Assembly (NCBI GenBank): GCA_017555925.1 | Contig: JAFZFL010000079.1 | Location: 1-19,520 of the forward strand | Reading direction: 5' to 3' | Origin: Bacteroidales bacterium | GTDB taxonomy: Bacteria > Bacteroidota > Bacteroidia > Bacteroidales > UBA932 | Length of the DNA stretch: 19,520 nt | Shown: positions 7,464 through 15,670 of the stretch, piece after piece | Numbering within the stretch: the first letter of the stretch is position 1 | How the letters are laid out: each line of letters opens with the position of its first letter | Notes under the pieces: model-generated | The model's input: only the letters and a program-made list of their open reading frames with translations | Databases searched by the model: none | Told to the model about the DNA's origin: nothing | Translations under genes and position numbers: made by a program

Positions 7464-8363
7464 ATGAATCGTAGTCTTATACTCCCGTTTGCGGTTATTT
7501 TGGGTTTTATCTTTAACCCCTGGTGCAATACAATTGTAGCTATTGTGCCATATTTGATATTCACTATTCTGCTATTGAATTTTACAGCTGTCAATATAAG
7601 GAAGTTGAGGCTGTTGCGTATGACAGGAATGAATATAAGCCTGCTTTTGTTTCAGATTCTGGTGAGTCTTGGAGGCTATATTTTTGTAAAGGCAATCTGG
7701 GGTAACGACATTATTGCAGAGGGTGTGCTTATTGCTGTTCTCTGCCCGGTGGCCGCCTCTTCTGTTGTAATATCCTGCCTTCTGGGGGCAAACCGTGAGA
7801 CAGTTACGGCACATGTAATTCTTGGAAACCTCATGGTAGCAATTGTCGCTCCAATATATTTCTCATTTATAGGTGTGCAGCAGCAGATGCCGTTTATTGA
7901 CTCTTTTTTATTGATTCTTAAAAGGGTAAGTCCAATTATAGCTTTTCCTTTCTTTGCTGCGCTCTTTATGCAGATATTCTTGCCAAAAGCAAATGATTTT
8001 ATAAGCCGATTCAAAAGCTGGACACTTTATCTTTGGGCATTGGCACTTGCAATAACCTTGGGGCAGACAATCAACTTCATATTTGTACATGGCAAAGAGA
8101 ATGTGTCAAGTATAGTTATTCTTGGTATAGTTTCAATCTTTATATGCGGCATACAGTTTGGCCTTGGAAAACTGATAGGTAAAAAATATGGCGATATTGT
8201 TGCCGGAGGCCAGATGCTTGGGCAGAAGAACTCCGCTCTTGGAATTTGGATGGCAAACATCTATCTCAACCCGCTATCATCTGTCTCAATCGCACTCTAC
8301 TCCATCTGGCAGAACCTTTTCAACAGCTGGCAACTATACAGGTTTGAGAAGAAAACTAAATAG
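7464..8363 (+). CDS. Bile acid:sodium symporter-like (BASS) membrane transporter
   Basis: A 299-residue membrane protein with about nine to ten hydrophobic helices. The start at 7464 (MNRSLILPFAVILGF) is 1 nt after the esterase stop; earlier in-frame starts lie inside the esterase gene and would add a hydrophilic tail. Features of the BASS fold are the CPVAASSVVISCLLGANRETVTAHVI region near the middle and GGQMLGQKNSALGIWMA near residue 250, which resembles the conserved GxxNxxLG core of this family. Family members carry bile acids, pantothenate, keto acids or other organic anions with sodium. Its position suggests it works alongside the GntP permease and esterase. The stop codon is part of a terminator stem. 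Confidence 0.75.
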   Translation: MNRSLILPFAVILGFIFNPWCNTIVAIVPYLIFTILLLNFTAVNIRKLRLLRMTGMNISLLLFQILVSLGGYIFVKAIWGNDIIAEGVLIAVLCPVAASSVVISCLLGANRETVTAHVILGNLMVAIVAPIYFSFIGVQQQMPFIDSFLLILKRVSPIIAFPFFAALFMQIFLPKANDFISRFKSWTLYLWALALAITLGQTINFIFVHGKENVSSIVILGIVSIFICGIQFGLGKLIGKKYGDIVAGGQMLGQKNSALGIWMANIYLNPLSSVSIALYSIWQNLFNSWQLYRFEKKTK

Positions 8364-8411
8364 CGTGCAACTCATTGAGCTACACGCTATTCTCTTATTT
8401 TTATTTTTTGA
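8361..8411 (+). terminator. Hairpin terminator between convergent operons, probably bidirectional
   Basis: Arms at 8361-8373 and 8377-8389 pair in 11 of 13 positions around a three-base loop. A T-rich run (8390-8411) follows on the plus strand. The first base pairs use the TAG stop codon of the upstream gene. On the minus strand the same hairpin lies just after the dnaK stop and is followed by a weaker T-rich stretch inside the end of the transporter gene. Confidence 0.8.
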
Positions 8412-8423
8412 TTTTTGCAGAAT

Positions 8424-10337
8424 TTATTTCACCTCTTCAAAATCAACATCTGTTACCTCGCCATCTTTTTTGCCACCATTTTGAGGGCCTTGTTGTGCAC
8501 CGCCTTGTGGGCCTGCCTGTGCGCCGGCTGCATTGGCTGCATTCTGCATATCTGCACTTGCTGCATGCCATGCATTGTTCAACTCCTCAATAAGTTTGTC
8601 CAACTCGGCAACGTTGCCGGCTTTGTGGGCCTCTTTAAGTTTGTTGGTAGCTGTTTCAATAGCCGATTTCTTGTCTGCAGGAATCTTGTCGCCATACTCT
8701 TTCAAGTTCTTCTCAGAAGCAAATACTTGAGCATCTGCTGCATTCAATTTGTCAACTCTTTCGCGCTCCTCTTTATCTTTAGCTTCGTTAGCCTTAGCTT
8801 CGTCACGCATTCTCTTGATCTCCTCCTCAGAAAGTCCTGATGAAGCCTCAATTCTAATCTTCTGCTCTTTACCTGTACCTTTATCTTTGGCAGATACATT
8901 AAGGATACCATTGGCGTCAATATCAAATGTCACTTCAATTTGAGGTACACCTCTTGGAGCAGGAGTAATGCCATCCAAGTGGAAGCGGCCAATAGTCTTG
9001 TTGTCTCTTGCCATAGGTCTCTCACCTTGCAAAACGTGGATCTCTACAGATGGCTGGTTGTCGGCAGCTGTACTGAATACCTCTGATTTGCGGGTAGGGA
9101 TAGTAGTGTTGGCCTCAATAAGTTTGGTAAATACGCTGCCGTAAGTCTCAATACCCAATGAAAGAGGTGTAACGTCCAAAAGAAGCACATCTTTAACATC
9201 ACCGGCAAGCACACCACCCTGGATTGAAGCACCAATAGCAACAACCTCATCAGGGTTAACGCTCTTGTTAGGCTCTTTACCGAAGATTTTCTTAACAATC
9301 TCCTGAATTGCAGGAATACGGGTTGAACCACCAACCAAAAGAACCTCATTGATATCTGAAGCGCTCAAACCTGCATCTGAAAGAGCTTTTCTACAAGGCT
9401 CGATTGTACGTTGGATCAAATTGTCGCAAAGAGCCTCAAATTTTGCACGTGTAAGTGTTTTAACCAAGTGTTTTGGAACACCGTCAACAGGCATGATATA
9501 AGGAAGGTTAATCTCAGTTGAAGTCTGGCTCGAAAGCTCAATTTTAGCCTTCTCTGCAGCCTCTTTCAATCTTTGGAGGGCCATAGGATCTTTTGAAAGG
9601 TCAATGCCTGAGTTTTCATCCTTGAACTCCTGAACCAACCACTCAATAATGGCATGGTCAAAATCATCACCACCAAGGTGAGTGTCACCATTTGTAGATT
9701 TTACCTCAAATACGCCGTCGCCCAACTCAAGGATAGAGATATCAAATGTACCGCCACCCAAGTCAAATACAGCAACCTTAGCCTCTTGTGCCTTTTTGTC
9801 CAAACCGTAAGCAAGAGCAGCAGCTGTAGGCTCATTGATAATTCTTCTTACTTTAAGACCTGCAATCTCACCAGCCTCTTTTGTAGCTTGTCTTTGAGAG
9901 TCGTTGAAATAAGCAGGAACTGTAATGACAGCCTCTGAAACCTCTTGTCCCAAATAATCCTCGGCAGTCTTCTTCATTTTCTGAAGAACCATTGCAGAGA
10001 TCTCCTGTGGAGTGTACAATCTTCCGTTAATGTCAATTCTTGGAGTATTGTTGTCACCTTTTACCACTTTATAAGGCACTCTGTCAATTTCATTTTCAAT
10101 TTGGTTGTAAGTTTCACCCATGAATCTCTTGATAGAGAAAATAGTTTTTGTAGGGTTTGTAATAGCTTGTCTCTTAGCTGGATCACCAACTTTTCTCTCG
10201 CCATTGTCTGTAAATGCAACAACAGATGGAGTTGTTCTTTTACCTTCGCTGTTAATGATAACTGCTGGCTCGTTGCCTTCCATTACAGCAACACAACTGT
10301 TAGTTGTACCCAAGTCAATACCAATAATTTTTCCCAT
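8424..10337 (-). CDS. dnaK: Chaperone protein DnaK (Hsp70)
   Basis: A complete 637-residue Hsp70, the standard length. The ATPase domain begins [18 protein letters not shown]. It includes the phosphate-binding [16 protein letters not shown], the conserved [15 protein letters not shown] and [11 protein letters not shown]. The interdomain linker [16 protein letters not shown] leads into the peptide-binding domain ([19 protein letters not shown]). The lid is helical and alanine/lysine-rich, and the tail is glycine/glutamine-rich, ending [12 protein letters not shown]. DnaK binds exposed hydrophobic peptides with the help of DnaJ and GrpE, and neither gene is adjacent here. The gene stands alone between a convergent operon and the divergent panB. 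A 191-nt leader region upstream holds candidate regulatory elements, described separately. Confidence 0.99.
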   Translation of the reverse strand: MGKIIGIDLGTTNSCVAVMEGNEPAVIINSEGKRTTPSVVAFTDNGERKVGDPAKRQAITNPTKTIFSIKRFMGETYNQIENEIDRVPYKVVKGDNNTPRIDINGRLYTPQEISAMVLQKMKKTAEDYLGQEVSEAVITVPAYFNDSQRQATKEAGEIAGLKVRRIINEPTAAALAYGLDKKAQEAKVAVFDLGGGTFDISILELGDGVFEVKSTNGDTHLGGDDFDHAIIEWLVQEFKDENSGIDLSKDPMALQRLKEAAEKAKIELSSQTSTEINLPYIMPVDGVPKHLVKTLTRAKFEALCDNLIQRTIEPCRKALSDAGLSASDINEVLLVGGSTRIPAIQEIVKKIFGKEPNKSVNPDEVVAIGASIQGGVLAGDVKDVLLLDVTPLSLGIETYGSVFTKLIEANTTIPTRKSEVFSTAADNQPSVEIHVLQGERPMARDNKTIGRFHLDGITPAPRGVPQIEVTFDIDANGILNVSAKDKGTGKEQKIRIEASSGLSEEEIKRMRDEAKANEAKDKEERERVDKLNAADAQVFASEKNLKEYGDKIPADKKSAIETATNKLKEAHKAGNVAELDKLIEELNNAWHAASADMQNAANAAGAQAGPQGGAQQGPQNGGKKDGEVTDVDFEEVK

Positions 10338-10371
10338 AATCTTTATTATTTTTTATTGTTTTTCCCTTTTT

Positions 10372-10460
10372 ATCCCGACAGCCCATTCATTATGCATCGG
10401 GAACGCCACCCCTCAACGCCAAGATTGTGCCAAAGAGAAAAACTGACATATTGTCGGGAA
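10372..10460. repeat. Inverted pair of TGTCGGGA elements in the dnaK-panB intergenic region
   Basis: TCCCGACA at 10373-10380 and TGTCGGGA at 10452-10459 are perfect reverse complements about 70 nt apart. A nearer TCGGGA at 10397-10402 could alternatively pair with the first arm. They flank the probable dnaK transcription start region. They could act as protein-binding half-sites, or they may simply be members of the oligonucleotide family enriched in this window. Confidence 0.45.
10417..10433 (-). promoter_or_regulatory. Possible sigma-54-type (-24/-12) promoter element for dnaK
   Basis: On the minus strand this reads TTGGCACAATCTTGGCG. Compared with the sigma-54 consensus TTGGCACGnnnnTTGCW it keeps the GG and GC dinucleotides at the exact 12-base spacing and the TGGCAC block, with a mismatch next to the -12 GC. 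The implied start is about 70 nt before the dnaK ATG. A single match of this kind can arise by chance, and no rpoN or activator gene is in view. I see no perfect TAnnTTTG box upstream of dnaK, which leaves room for an alternative promoter type. Confidence 0.25.
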
Positions 10461-10472
10461 TAGTGCCATTTC

Positions 10473-10504
10473 TTTGCTTTTATCAGTATTATGTATTTTC
10501 TTTG
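10473..10504 (+). promoter_or_regulatory. Candidate promoter of the panB operon
   Basis: TTTG at 10473-10476 and TTTCTTTG at 10497-10504 are separated by 20 nt, the spacing expected for Bacteroidota -33 and -7 elements. The -7 box has one mismatch to TAnnTTTG. The implied start is roughly 18 nt before the panB ATG. Confidence 0.4.
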
Positions 10505-10528
10505 CATCAAATTAGATTGAATATTATT

Positions 10529-11344
10529 ATGTCTACAGGAAGTACAACACGTGTTATTACAACGCATAAATTATTGGAAATGAAGCAGCGTGGAGAGAAA
10601 ATCTCTATGTTGACAGCTTATGACTACACATCTGCCAAAATTGTGGATGAGGCGGGAATGGATATAATATTGGTTGGAGACTCTGCTGCCAATGTGATGG
10701 CAGGACATGAAACTACATTGCCAATTACAATTGATCAGATGATTTACCATGCGCAGAGTGTAATGCGTGCGGTAAAAAATCCTTTAGTTGTGGTTGATAT
10801 GCCGTTTGGAACCTATCAGGGTAATCCTAAGGAGGCGGTACGAAGCGCTATCAGAATAATGAAGGAGTCAGAGGCAGATGCAGTCAAGATGGAGGGTGGA
10901 AGTGAGATTATGGAGAGTGTTGAGCGTATTCTGTCAACCGGTATTCCTGTTATGGGCCATCTTGGACTGACACCGCAATCCATACATAAATTCGGTACTT
11001 ATGCGGTAAGGGCCAAAGAGGAGGCTGAGGCAAAAAAACTCATAGAGGATGCCATTGCTTTGGAGCAGGCCGGATGTTTTGCCATTGTGTTGGAAAAGAT
11101 TCCTGCAGTATTGGCAAAGAAGGTATCTGAAACACTTTCAATTCCAACAATCGGTATAGGTGCAGGAAAATATTGCGACGGACAGGTTCTTGTCATGCAT
11201 GATATGTTGGGATTGAACAATTCTTTCTCTCCAAGGTTTTTACGTAGGTATGGGAATCTCTATCAGGAGTATCTCAATGCATTCAAAAGGTATGTTGAGG
11301 ATGTAAAGAGCGGAGACTTCCCTAATGAGAGCGAGCAATATTGA
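10529..11344 (+). CDS. panB: 3-methyl-2-oxobutanoate hydroxymethyltransferase (ketopantoate hydroxymethyltransferase)
   Basis: A 271-residue cytosolic enzyme, normal for PanB. The ATG at 10529 is chosen because the open frame upstream runs through the promoter region. It transfers a hydroxymethyl group from 5,10-methylenetetrahydrofolate to 2-oxoisovalerate, the first committed step to pantothenate and CoA. Conserved parts are [17 protein letters not shown], the metal-binding aspartates in [10 protein letters not shown] (Asp51) and [11 protein letters not shown] (Asp90), KMEGG (Glu122), [16 protein letters not shown], the catalytic glutamate in VLEKIP (Glu189) and the closing [21 protein letters not shown]. 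No other pan gene is adjacent. A pseudouridine synthase gene starts 27 nt downstream. Confidence 0.98.
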   Translation: MSTGSTTRVITTHKLLEMKQRGEKISMLTAYDYTSAKIVDEAGMDIILVGDSAANVMAGHETTLPITIDQMIYHAQSVMRAVKNPLVVVDMPFGTYQGNPKEAVRSAIRIMKESEADAVKMEGGSEIMESVERILSTGIPVMGHLGLTPQSIHKFGTYAVRAKEEAEAKKLIEDAIALEQAGCFAIVLEKIPAVLAKKVSETLSIPTIGIGAGKYCDGQVLVMHDMLGLNNSFSPRFLRRYGNLYQEYLNAFKRYVEDVKSGDFPNESEQY

Positions 11345-11371
11345 GAAGCCCTAATATAAAACAGAGGTATA

Positions 11372-12112
11372 ATGGTGCATAATCCTGAAGATAACAAGAG
11401 CAAGATATATAGAGATATACAGGGAGGCGAGTTTGAAGATATTGCCTCCCGTATTCTATATGAAGATAATCATCTGCTTGTATTCAACAAGCGCTCAGGA
11501 GAGATTGTGCAGGCCGACAAGACTCAGGATGAGTGTCTGAGTGAAAAGCTTAAGGCCTTTATAGCCAAGCGTGACTCCAAACCGGGTGCGGTTTTTCTTG
11601 GAGTGGTTCACAGGCTCGACCGTCCTGTAAGCGGAGCTGTAATGTTTGCCAAGAGTTCAAAGGCTCTGGAGCGTGTAAACAAGGCCTTCAGGGAGGGTGA
11701 CATGCACAAAACCTATTGGGCATTGGTGTGTGCCAGACCTCAGCAACCAACGGCAGAACTCAAACATTATCTCACACGAAATGAGAAACAGAACAAGACA
11801 TATGCTTCACTTACACCTAAAAAGGATGCAAAGGAGGCTCGTCTGAAATATACTCTAATAAAATCTACAGAGCGTTATCACCTGTTGGAGGTTATCCTGT
11901 ATACCGGACGTCATCATCAGATAAGATGCCAGCTCGCATCAATAGGTTGTGTAATAAAGGGAGATCTCAAGTATGGCGCACCACGTTCCAATCCCGATGG
12001 CAGCATCTGCCTCCACTCCAGATCAATAAGATTTACCCATCCGGTAAAAAAAGAAGAGATGACCATTGTGGCACCTCTTCTGTCTGAATCTTTCAGCAAG
12101 ATAATATCTTGA
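11372..12112 (+). CDS. RluA-family RNA pseudouridine synthase
   Basis: A 246-residue protein. The family signature is GVVHRLDRPVSGAVMFAKSSKA, with the catalytic Asp83 in HRLDR. The usual later elements are KTYWALV, the TGRHHQIRCQLA segment and a final CLHSRSIRFTHPVKKEEMTI. The protein lacks an N-terminal S4 RNA-binding domain, so it is a short form like RluA/TruC rather than RluC/RluD. It converts specific uridines in rRNA or tRNA to pseudouridine; the target site is not predictable. It follows panB by 27 nt and is probably co-transcribed. Its stop is only 3 nt from the stop of the convergent nadA. Confidence 0.92.
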   Translation: MVHNPEDNKSKIYRDIQGGEFEDIASRILYEDNHLLVFNKRSGEIVQADKTQDECLSEKLKAFIAKRDSKPGAVFLGVVHRLDRPVSGAVMFAKSSKALERVNKAFREGDMHKTYWALVCARPQQPTAELKHYLTRNEKQNKTYASLTPKKDAKEARLKYTLIKSTERYHLLEVILYTGRHHQIRCQLASIGCVIKGDLKYGAPRSNPDGSICLHSRSIRFTHPVKKEEMTIVAPLLSESFSKIIS

Positions 12113-12115
12113 GAT

Positions 12116-13036
12116 CTATTTCATCATTCTTGTAATAGGCTCAAGAGCCCTTTCGGCAATTTCTGCAGGTATCTTAACCTCGTATTTCTCATCCCTCAAC
12201 GCTTCATAAATGCTCTCAAGAGTTGAGAGTTTCATGTAGTTGCAGACTATCTTTTCAGATACAGGGACAAACTCTTTATCGGGGTTGTCTTTTTTCAATT
12301 TGTGTAGAGTTCCAACCTCCGTTGCAATAATGAACTGCTTCTTGCCACTCTCTTTTGCATGGCGCAAAATGCCAGAAGTCGAGTACATATAGCAGTTAGG
12401 ATTGTCCAGAATCACAGGGTCGTTTGAACATTTGCTTTCAGGATGGATAAGTACGTCTGCATCCGGATATTTTGCCATCATCTCAAGCACCATCTCTGTA
12501 GTTACCTGGTCGTGGACTTTGCAGCATCCGTCATACAGCTCCATTTTGCGTCCGGTCTGGGAGATTATGTATGAACCCAAATTTCTGTCGGGAACAAAAT
12601 ATATATCGGCATCTTCCGGAAGGGATTTTACTATAGAAAGCGCGTTGGCACTTGTGCAACAGATGTCGGTGTGGTTTTTAACCTCTGCAGTGGTGTTTAC
12701 ATAGCTCACTATGGTGCCTTTGGGGTTTGCAGCTTTCCATTTTGCCAATGCCTCACCGGTAACACCGTCGGCAAGGGTACATCCTGCGCCAAGGGCCGGA
12801 ACAAGAACTTTTTTCTCAGGAGAGATGAGGGCTGCAGTCTCTGCCATAAAGTGTACTCCTGCAAAAACTATCATTTGGGCATCTGTCGAACCGGCTTTAC
12901 GGGAAAGTTCAAGGGAGTCTCCTAAAAAATCTGCAATATCCTGCACGTCGGGATCTGAATAGTAGTGTGCAAGTACAATAGCATTTTTCTCTCTCTTAAG
13001 AGCCTCAATTTTATCTTTCAATTCCTGTTTGGTCAT
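12116..13036 (-). CDS. nadA: Quinolinate synthase NadA
   Basis: A 306-residue cytosolic iron-sulfur enzyme, a normal length for the short NadA type. It condenses iminoaspartate, made by NadB, with dihydroxyacetone phosphate to give quinolinate. The three [4Fe-4S] ligands are apparent: Cys86 in GAGCTLAD, Cys172 in DGCCKVH and Cys265 in IVCNYMKLSTLESIYEAL. Other conserved stretches are VLAHYYSDPDVQDIADFLGDS at the start, VFAGVHFMAETA and DICCTSANA. Where many relatives have HPEC, this one has HPESKC. It is the last gene of nadBCA, 3 nt after nadC, and is convergent with the pseudouridine synthase gene. Confidence 0.98.
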   Translation of the reverse strand: MTKQELKDKIEALKREKNAIVLAHYYSDPDVQDIADFLGDSLELSRKAGSTDAQMIVFAGVHFMAETAALISPEKKVLVPALGAGCTLADGVTGEALAKWKAANPKGTIVSYVNTTAEVKNHTDICCTSANALSIVKSLPEDADIYFVPDRNLGSYIISQTGRKMELYDGCCKVHDQVTTEMVLEMMAKYPDADVLIHPESKCSNDPVILDNPNCYMYSTSGILRHAKESGKKQFIIATEVGTLHKLKKDNPDKEFVPVSEKIVCNYMKLSTLESIYEALRDEKYEVKIPAEIAERALEPITRMMK

Positions 13037-13039
13037 ACT

Positions 13040-13897
13040 CTATTTCTGTACTTGAATGTTCATACTTATATCCATGCCTTTTACGGTATGGGTAAGGGCT
13101 CCTACGCTAATATAATCCACGCCTGTTGCTGCGACCTCCTTAAGACGAGGAATACTCATATTGCCTGACGCTTCTGTCTTTATGCCTTTGCCGGCAGCCT
13201 TAATTACTGCAACGGCCTCTGTCATGGCCTCATTTCCCATATTGTCAAGCATAATGATGTCTGCACCGGCTGCAATAGCCTCCTTCACCTCATCCATATT
13301 GGTGGTCTCAACCTCTATTTTGATGCCTGCTGCAATCTTGCTTCTAACCTGTTCCACTGCTTTGGTAATTCCGCCGGCCATCTTTATATGGTTATCTTTA
13401 ATCATTGCCATATCGTACAGGCCCATACGGTGGTTGGTTCCACCGCCATCCTTTACTGCCATCTTGTCAAGAACCCTCAGACCTGGGGCTGTCTTGCGTG
13501 TGTCGAGCAGTTCAGTGGATGTTCCAACAAGCTCCTTAACATATCTGGCTGTTTCAGTAGCAATACCGCACATTCTCTGGAAAATGTTCAATGAGAGTCT
13601 CTCACCTCTTAAAAGTGTAGGATATGAAGCCTCTATTTTACAGATAACGTCACCCTTTTTAACGGAATCACCATTTTTGAAGTATGAGGTGAAAACTACA
13701 TCGTTCTGGAATCTCTCATATACCATCTTTACAATCTCCAGCCCCGATATTACACCCTCCTGTTTGGCTGTCATCGTTGCCACTGCACTCATAGATTCGG
13801 GGATGATGGATTCTGTAGTAATGTCGCCTGTGTTTATGTCCTCTTCAAGACCAAGGTCAATCAATTTGTCAATCAAATTCTTGTATTGCATACTCAT
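13040..13897 (-). CDS. nadC: Nicotinate-nucleotide pyrophosphorylase (quinolinate phosphoribosyltransferase)
   Basis: A 285-residue cytosolic enzyme that turns quinolinate and PRPP into nicotinate mononucleotide with loss of CO2. Diagnostic segments are EDINTGDITTESIIP, RLSLNIFQRMCGIATETARYV, LLDTRKTAPGLRVLDKMAV, GGTNHRMGLYDMAMIKDNH, KIEVETTNMDEVKEA and IMLDNM. Near the end is TEASGNMSIPRLKEVAATGVDYISVGALTH. It begins 3 nt after the nadB stop and ends 3 nt before nadA, so the three are almost certainly one transcript. A second ATG two codons in (MQYKN) is an equally possible start. Confidence 0.98.
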   Translation of the reverse strand: MSMQYKNLIDKLIDLGLEEDINTGDITTESIIPESMSAVATMTAKQEGVISGLEIVKMVYERFQNDVVFTSYFKNGDSVKKGDVICKIEASYPTLLRGERLSLNIFQRMCGIATETARYVKELVGTSTELLDTRKTAPGLRVLDKMAVKDGGGTNHRMGLYDMAMIKDNHIKMAGGITKAVEQVRSKIAAGIKIEVETTNMDEVKEAIAAGADIIMLDNMGNEAMTEAVAVIKAAGKGIKTEASGNMSIPRLKEVAATGVDYISVGALTHTVKGMDISMNIQVQK

Positions 13898-13900
13898 AAA

Positions 13901-15538
13901 TTAAAAATTCAAATAATTTGCATTAACAGGAGCTGTTGTTATATCTTTACCTATCTGTTGTACCGAATGTACTTCAAAGTTTTCATCTGTACAAGGATAA
14001 TCCTCCCTGTAGTGTCCTCCACGGCTCTCTTTTCTGAGAAGTGCAGGATTCATTATCAATGATGCAACTATAAGCAATCTCCACGATGCATCTTCATAGA
14101 ACTCCTTGACAGGTGCATTGCCTGCAACTTTTCTCTGCATCATAAGCTCTGTAGCAAGCTCCTCAATCTTTCGTAGTCCCTCTTTCAATCCCTCTTCACT
14201 CCTCACAATGCCGGCATGCCCGTTCATGATGTTGGAAACACGCTCTTTCAAAGAGATATAAAACTCCCTGTTGCTTCTGTCCATGTAGTACTCCTTATGG
14301 AACTCTGGGGTGGCAGTGTGGACTCCCACCTTTACACTGTCTTCCACAGCTCTGTTGGCAAAGACGAGACACTCTATCAAAGAATTTGATGCGAGTCTGT
14401 TTGCTCCCATGATGCCTGTAGCTGCAATTTCGCCACAAACATACAAATGTCCAATATCTGTTCTGCCATTCAGATTTGAAGCAACGCCACCAACAGTATA
14501 GTGTGCGGCAGGAGCAACCGGAATGGCATCTGTAAGATCATAACCGAACTCTTTGCATTTTGCGCTTATGCCCGGGAAGCGTCGGAGAATCTCATTTTTG
14601 TTCAGATGTTTCAGAGAGAGTGTAACGTATGGCATATTATCTTTCTGCATCTGCTTGTATATTGAGCGTGCGACAATATCCCTTGGTGCAAGCTCTGCAA
14701 GCTCATGGATAGGCACCATAAAGCGTTTGCCATCTTTTCCCATAAGATGAGCGCCTTCACCCCTTACAGCTTCACTTATAAGGAATGCTTTTGAAGACTC
14801 TTTCAAATATAATCCCGACGGATGGAACTGTATAAATTCGGTGTCAATTATTCTGCACCCTGCCTTGTAGGCAATGGCAAGACCGTCTCCAACTGTAGTT
14901 TGCGGATTGGTTGTCCTTGCATATATTGCAGATGTTCCTCCTGAAGTGAGGAATACGTGGTTGGAATAGAAAAGAACCTCGTTTCCATCCTGTCTCTCAT
15001 CCTTATCCTCTTCAAGCAGGGGATTCTCACTCCAGCATCTTACTCCGTAACAGGTGTTGTCTGCAATCAGAAGATCAAGGAGTGTGGTATTCTCATATAT
15101 TGTAATATTTTCTTTTTCTGTTACTTTAGAGATAACGAACTCCGTAATCCATTTTCCTGTGGAGTCTCCTCCTGCATGAAGAATACGGCGTTTGTGGTGA
15201 CCGCCTTCAAGACCAAGTGCAAGGGCTCCATTTTCTGTGTCAAACTTCATTCCGTCTGCAATGATCTCGTCAATTCTGTCGGGACCTTCATTGACAAGTA
15301 TGTCAACCGCACTCTCCTCACAGAGGCCTCTGCCGGCAATCAACGTGTCTGACTTGTGGATTTGTGGGTCATCATCAAAAGATGTAACTGCTGCAATTCC
15401 GCCCTGGGCATTGAATGAATTGCTCTCTCTAACAAATGATTTTGTGATAACGGCAACACTGCCTTTAAAAGAGGCTTTGTATGCGGCATATAAGCCGGCC
15501 AATCCGCTACCAACAATGATATAATCGAATTTGCGCAT
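13901..15538 (-). CDS. nadB: L-aspartate oxidase NadB
   Basis: A 545-residue flavoprotein, slightly longer than most NadB enzymes. It oxidises L-aspartate to iminoaspartate, the first step of de novo NAD synthesis, using oxygen or fumarate as acceptor; fumarate is likely if the organism is anaerobic. The FAD-binding loop is GSGLAG at 10-15. SFNAQGGIAAV follows at 41-51. The active-site segment is TEFIQFHPSGLYLKE, and other conserved pieces are SEAVRGEGAHLMGKDGKRFM, APAAHYTVGGV and GANRLASNSLIE. The residue before GANR is Met where E. coli NadB has His. The C-terminal ESRGGHYREDYP is typical of the family. It leads the nadBCA unit behind its own promoter. Confidence 0.98.
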   Translation of the reverse strand: MRKFDYIIVGSGLAGLYAAYKASFKGSVAVITKSFVRESNSFNAQGGIAAVTSFDDDPQIHKSDTLIAGRGLCEESAVDILVNEGPDRIDEIIADGMKFDTENGALALGLEGGHHKRRILHAGGDSTGKWITEFVISKVTEKENITIYENTTLLDLLIADNTCYGVRCWSENPLLEEDKDERQDGNEVLFYSNHVFLTSGGTSAIYARTTNPQTTVGDGLAIAYKAGCRIIDTEFIQFHPSGLYLKESSKAFLISEAVRGEGAHLMGKDGKRFMVPIHELAELAPRDIVARSIYKQMQKDNMPYVTLSLKHLNKNEILRRFPGISAKCKEFGYDLTDAIPVAPAAHYTVGGVASNLNGRTDIGHLYVCGEIAATGIMGANRLASNSLIECLVFANRAVEDSVKVGVHTATPEFHKEYYMDRSNREFYISLKERVSNIMNGHAGIVRSEEGLKEGLRKIEELATELMMQRKVAGNAPVKEFYEDASWRLLIVASLIMNPALLRKESRGGHYREDYPCTDENFEVHSVQQIGKDITTAPVNANYLNF

Positions 15539-15560
15539 CTTGTGTAGGGTAATATTTGCG

Positions 15561-15590
15561 CAAAGTTATCAAAAACGTTGAAAAAATCAA
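15561..15590 (-). promoter_or_regulatory. Promoter of nadBCA
   Basis: On the minus strand TTG (15590-15588) is followed after 19 nt by TAACTTTG (15568-15561), a perfect Bacteroidota -7 box with a -33 element at normal spacing. The implied start is about 15-20 nt before the nadB ATG, so the leader is short. Confidence 0.65.
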
Positions 15591-15593
15591 CGT
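15575..15593. promoter_or_regulatory. Palindromic operator candidate over the nadB promoter
   Basis: ACGTTGA and TCAACGT form perfect 7-bp arms around five A residues. The palindrome covers the -33 element and part of the spacer of the nadBCA promoter, the right place for a repressor of NAD synthesis. NAD-linked repressors are known in other bacteria, but I cannot assign one. As RNA it would lie upstream of the start, so a DNA-binding role is more likely than a hairpin role. Confidence 0.45.
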
Positions 15594-15609
15594 AAAATAT
15601 CATATAAAT

Positions 15610-15638
15610 AATCATAGACAGATACCTTTCCTATGATT
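15610..15638 (-). terminator. Possible hairpin terminator after nadD
   Basis: AATCATAG (15610-15617) and CTATGATT (15631-15638) are perfect 8-bp arms with a 13-nt loop, beginning 33 nt after the nadD stop in the direction of transcription. The stem is AT-rich and is followed only by ATTTAT, so termination may be weak and some readthrough into nadBCA is possible. Confidence 0.4.
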
Positions 15639-15670
15639 CTTTGCAGGAAGGCAGATGAGAACAGGTGAAT

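Noticed and set aside
8415..8840. 141-codon open frame on the + strand opposite the dnaK 3' end
   Set aside because: It is antisense to the alanine/glycine-rich tail and lid of DnaK and has no family resemblance.
13161..13904. 247-codon open frame on the + strand opposite nadC
   Set aside because: It lies almost exactly antisense to a clear nadC, shows a repetitive low-information composition (many A, S, I, P) and has no recognisable domain. It is a shadow of the codon pattern on the other strand.
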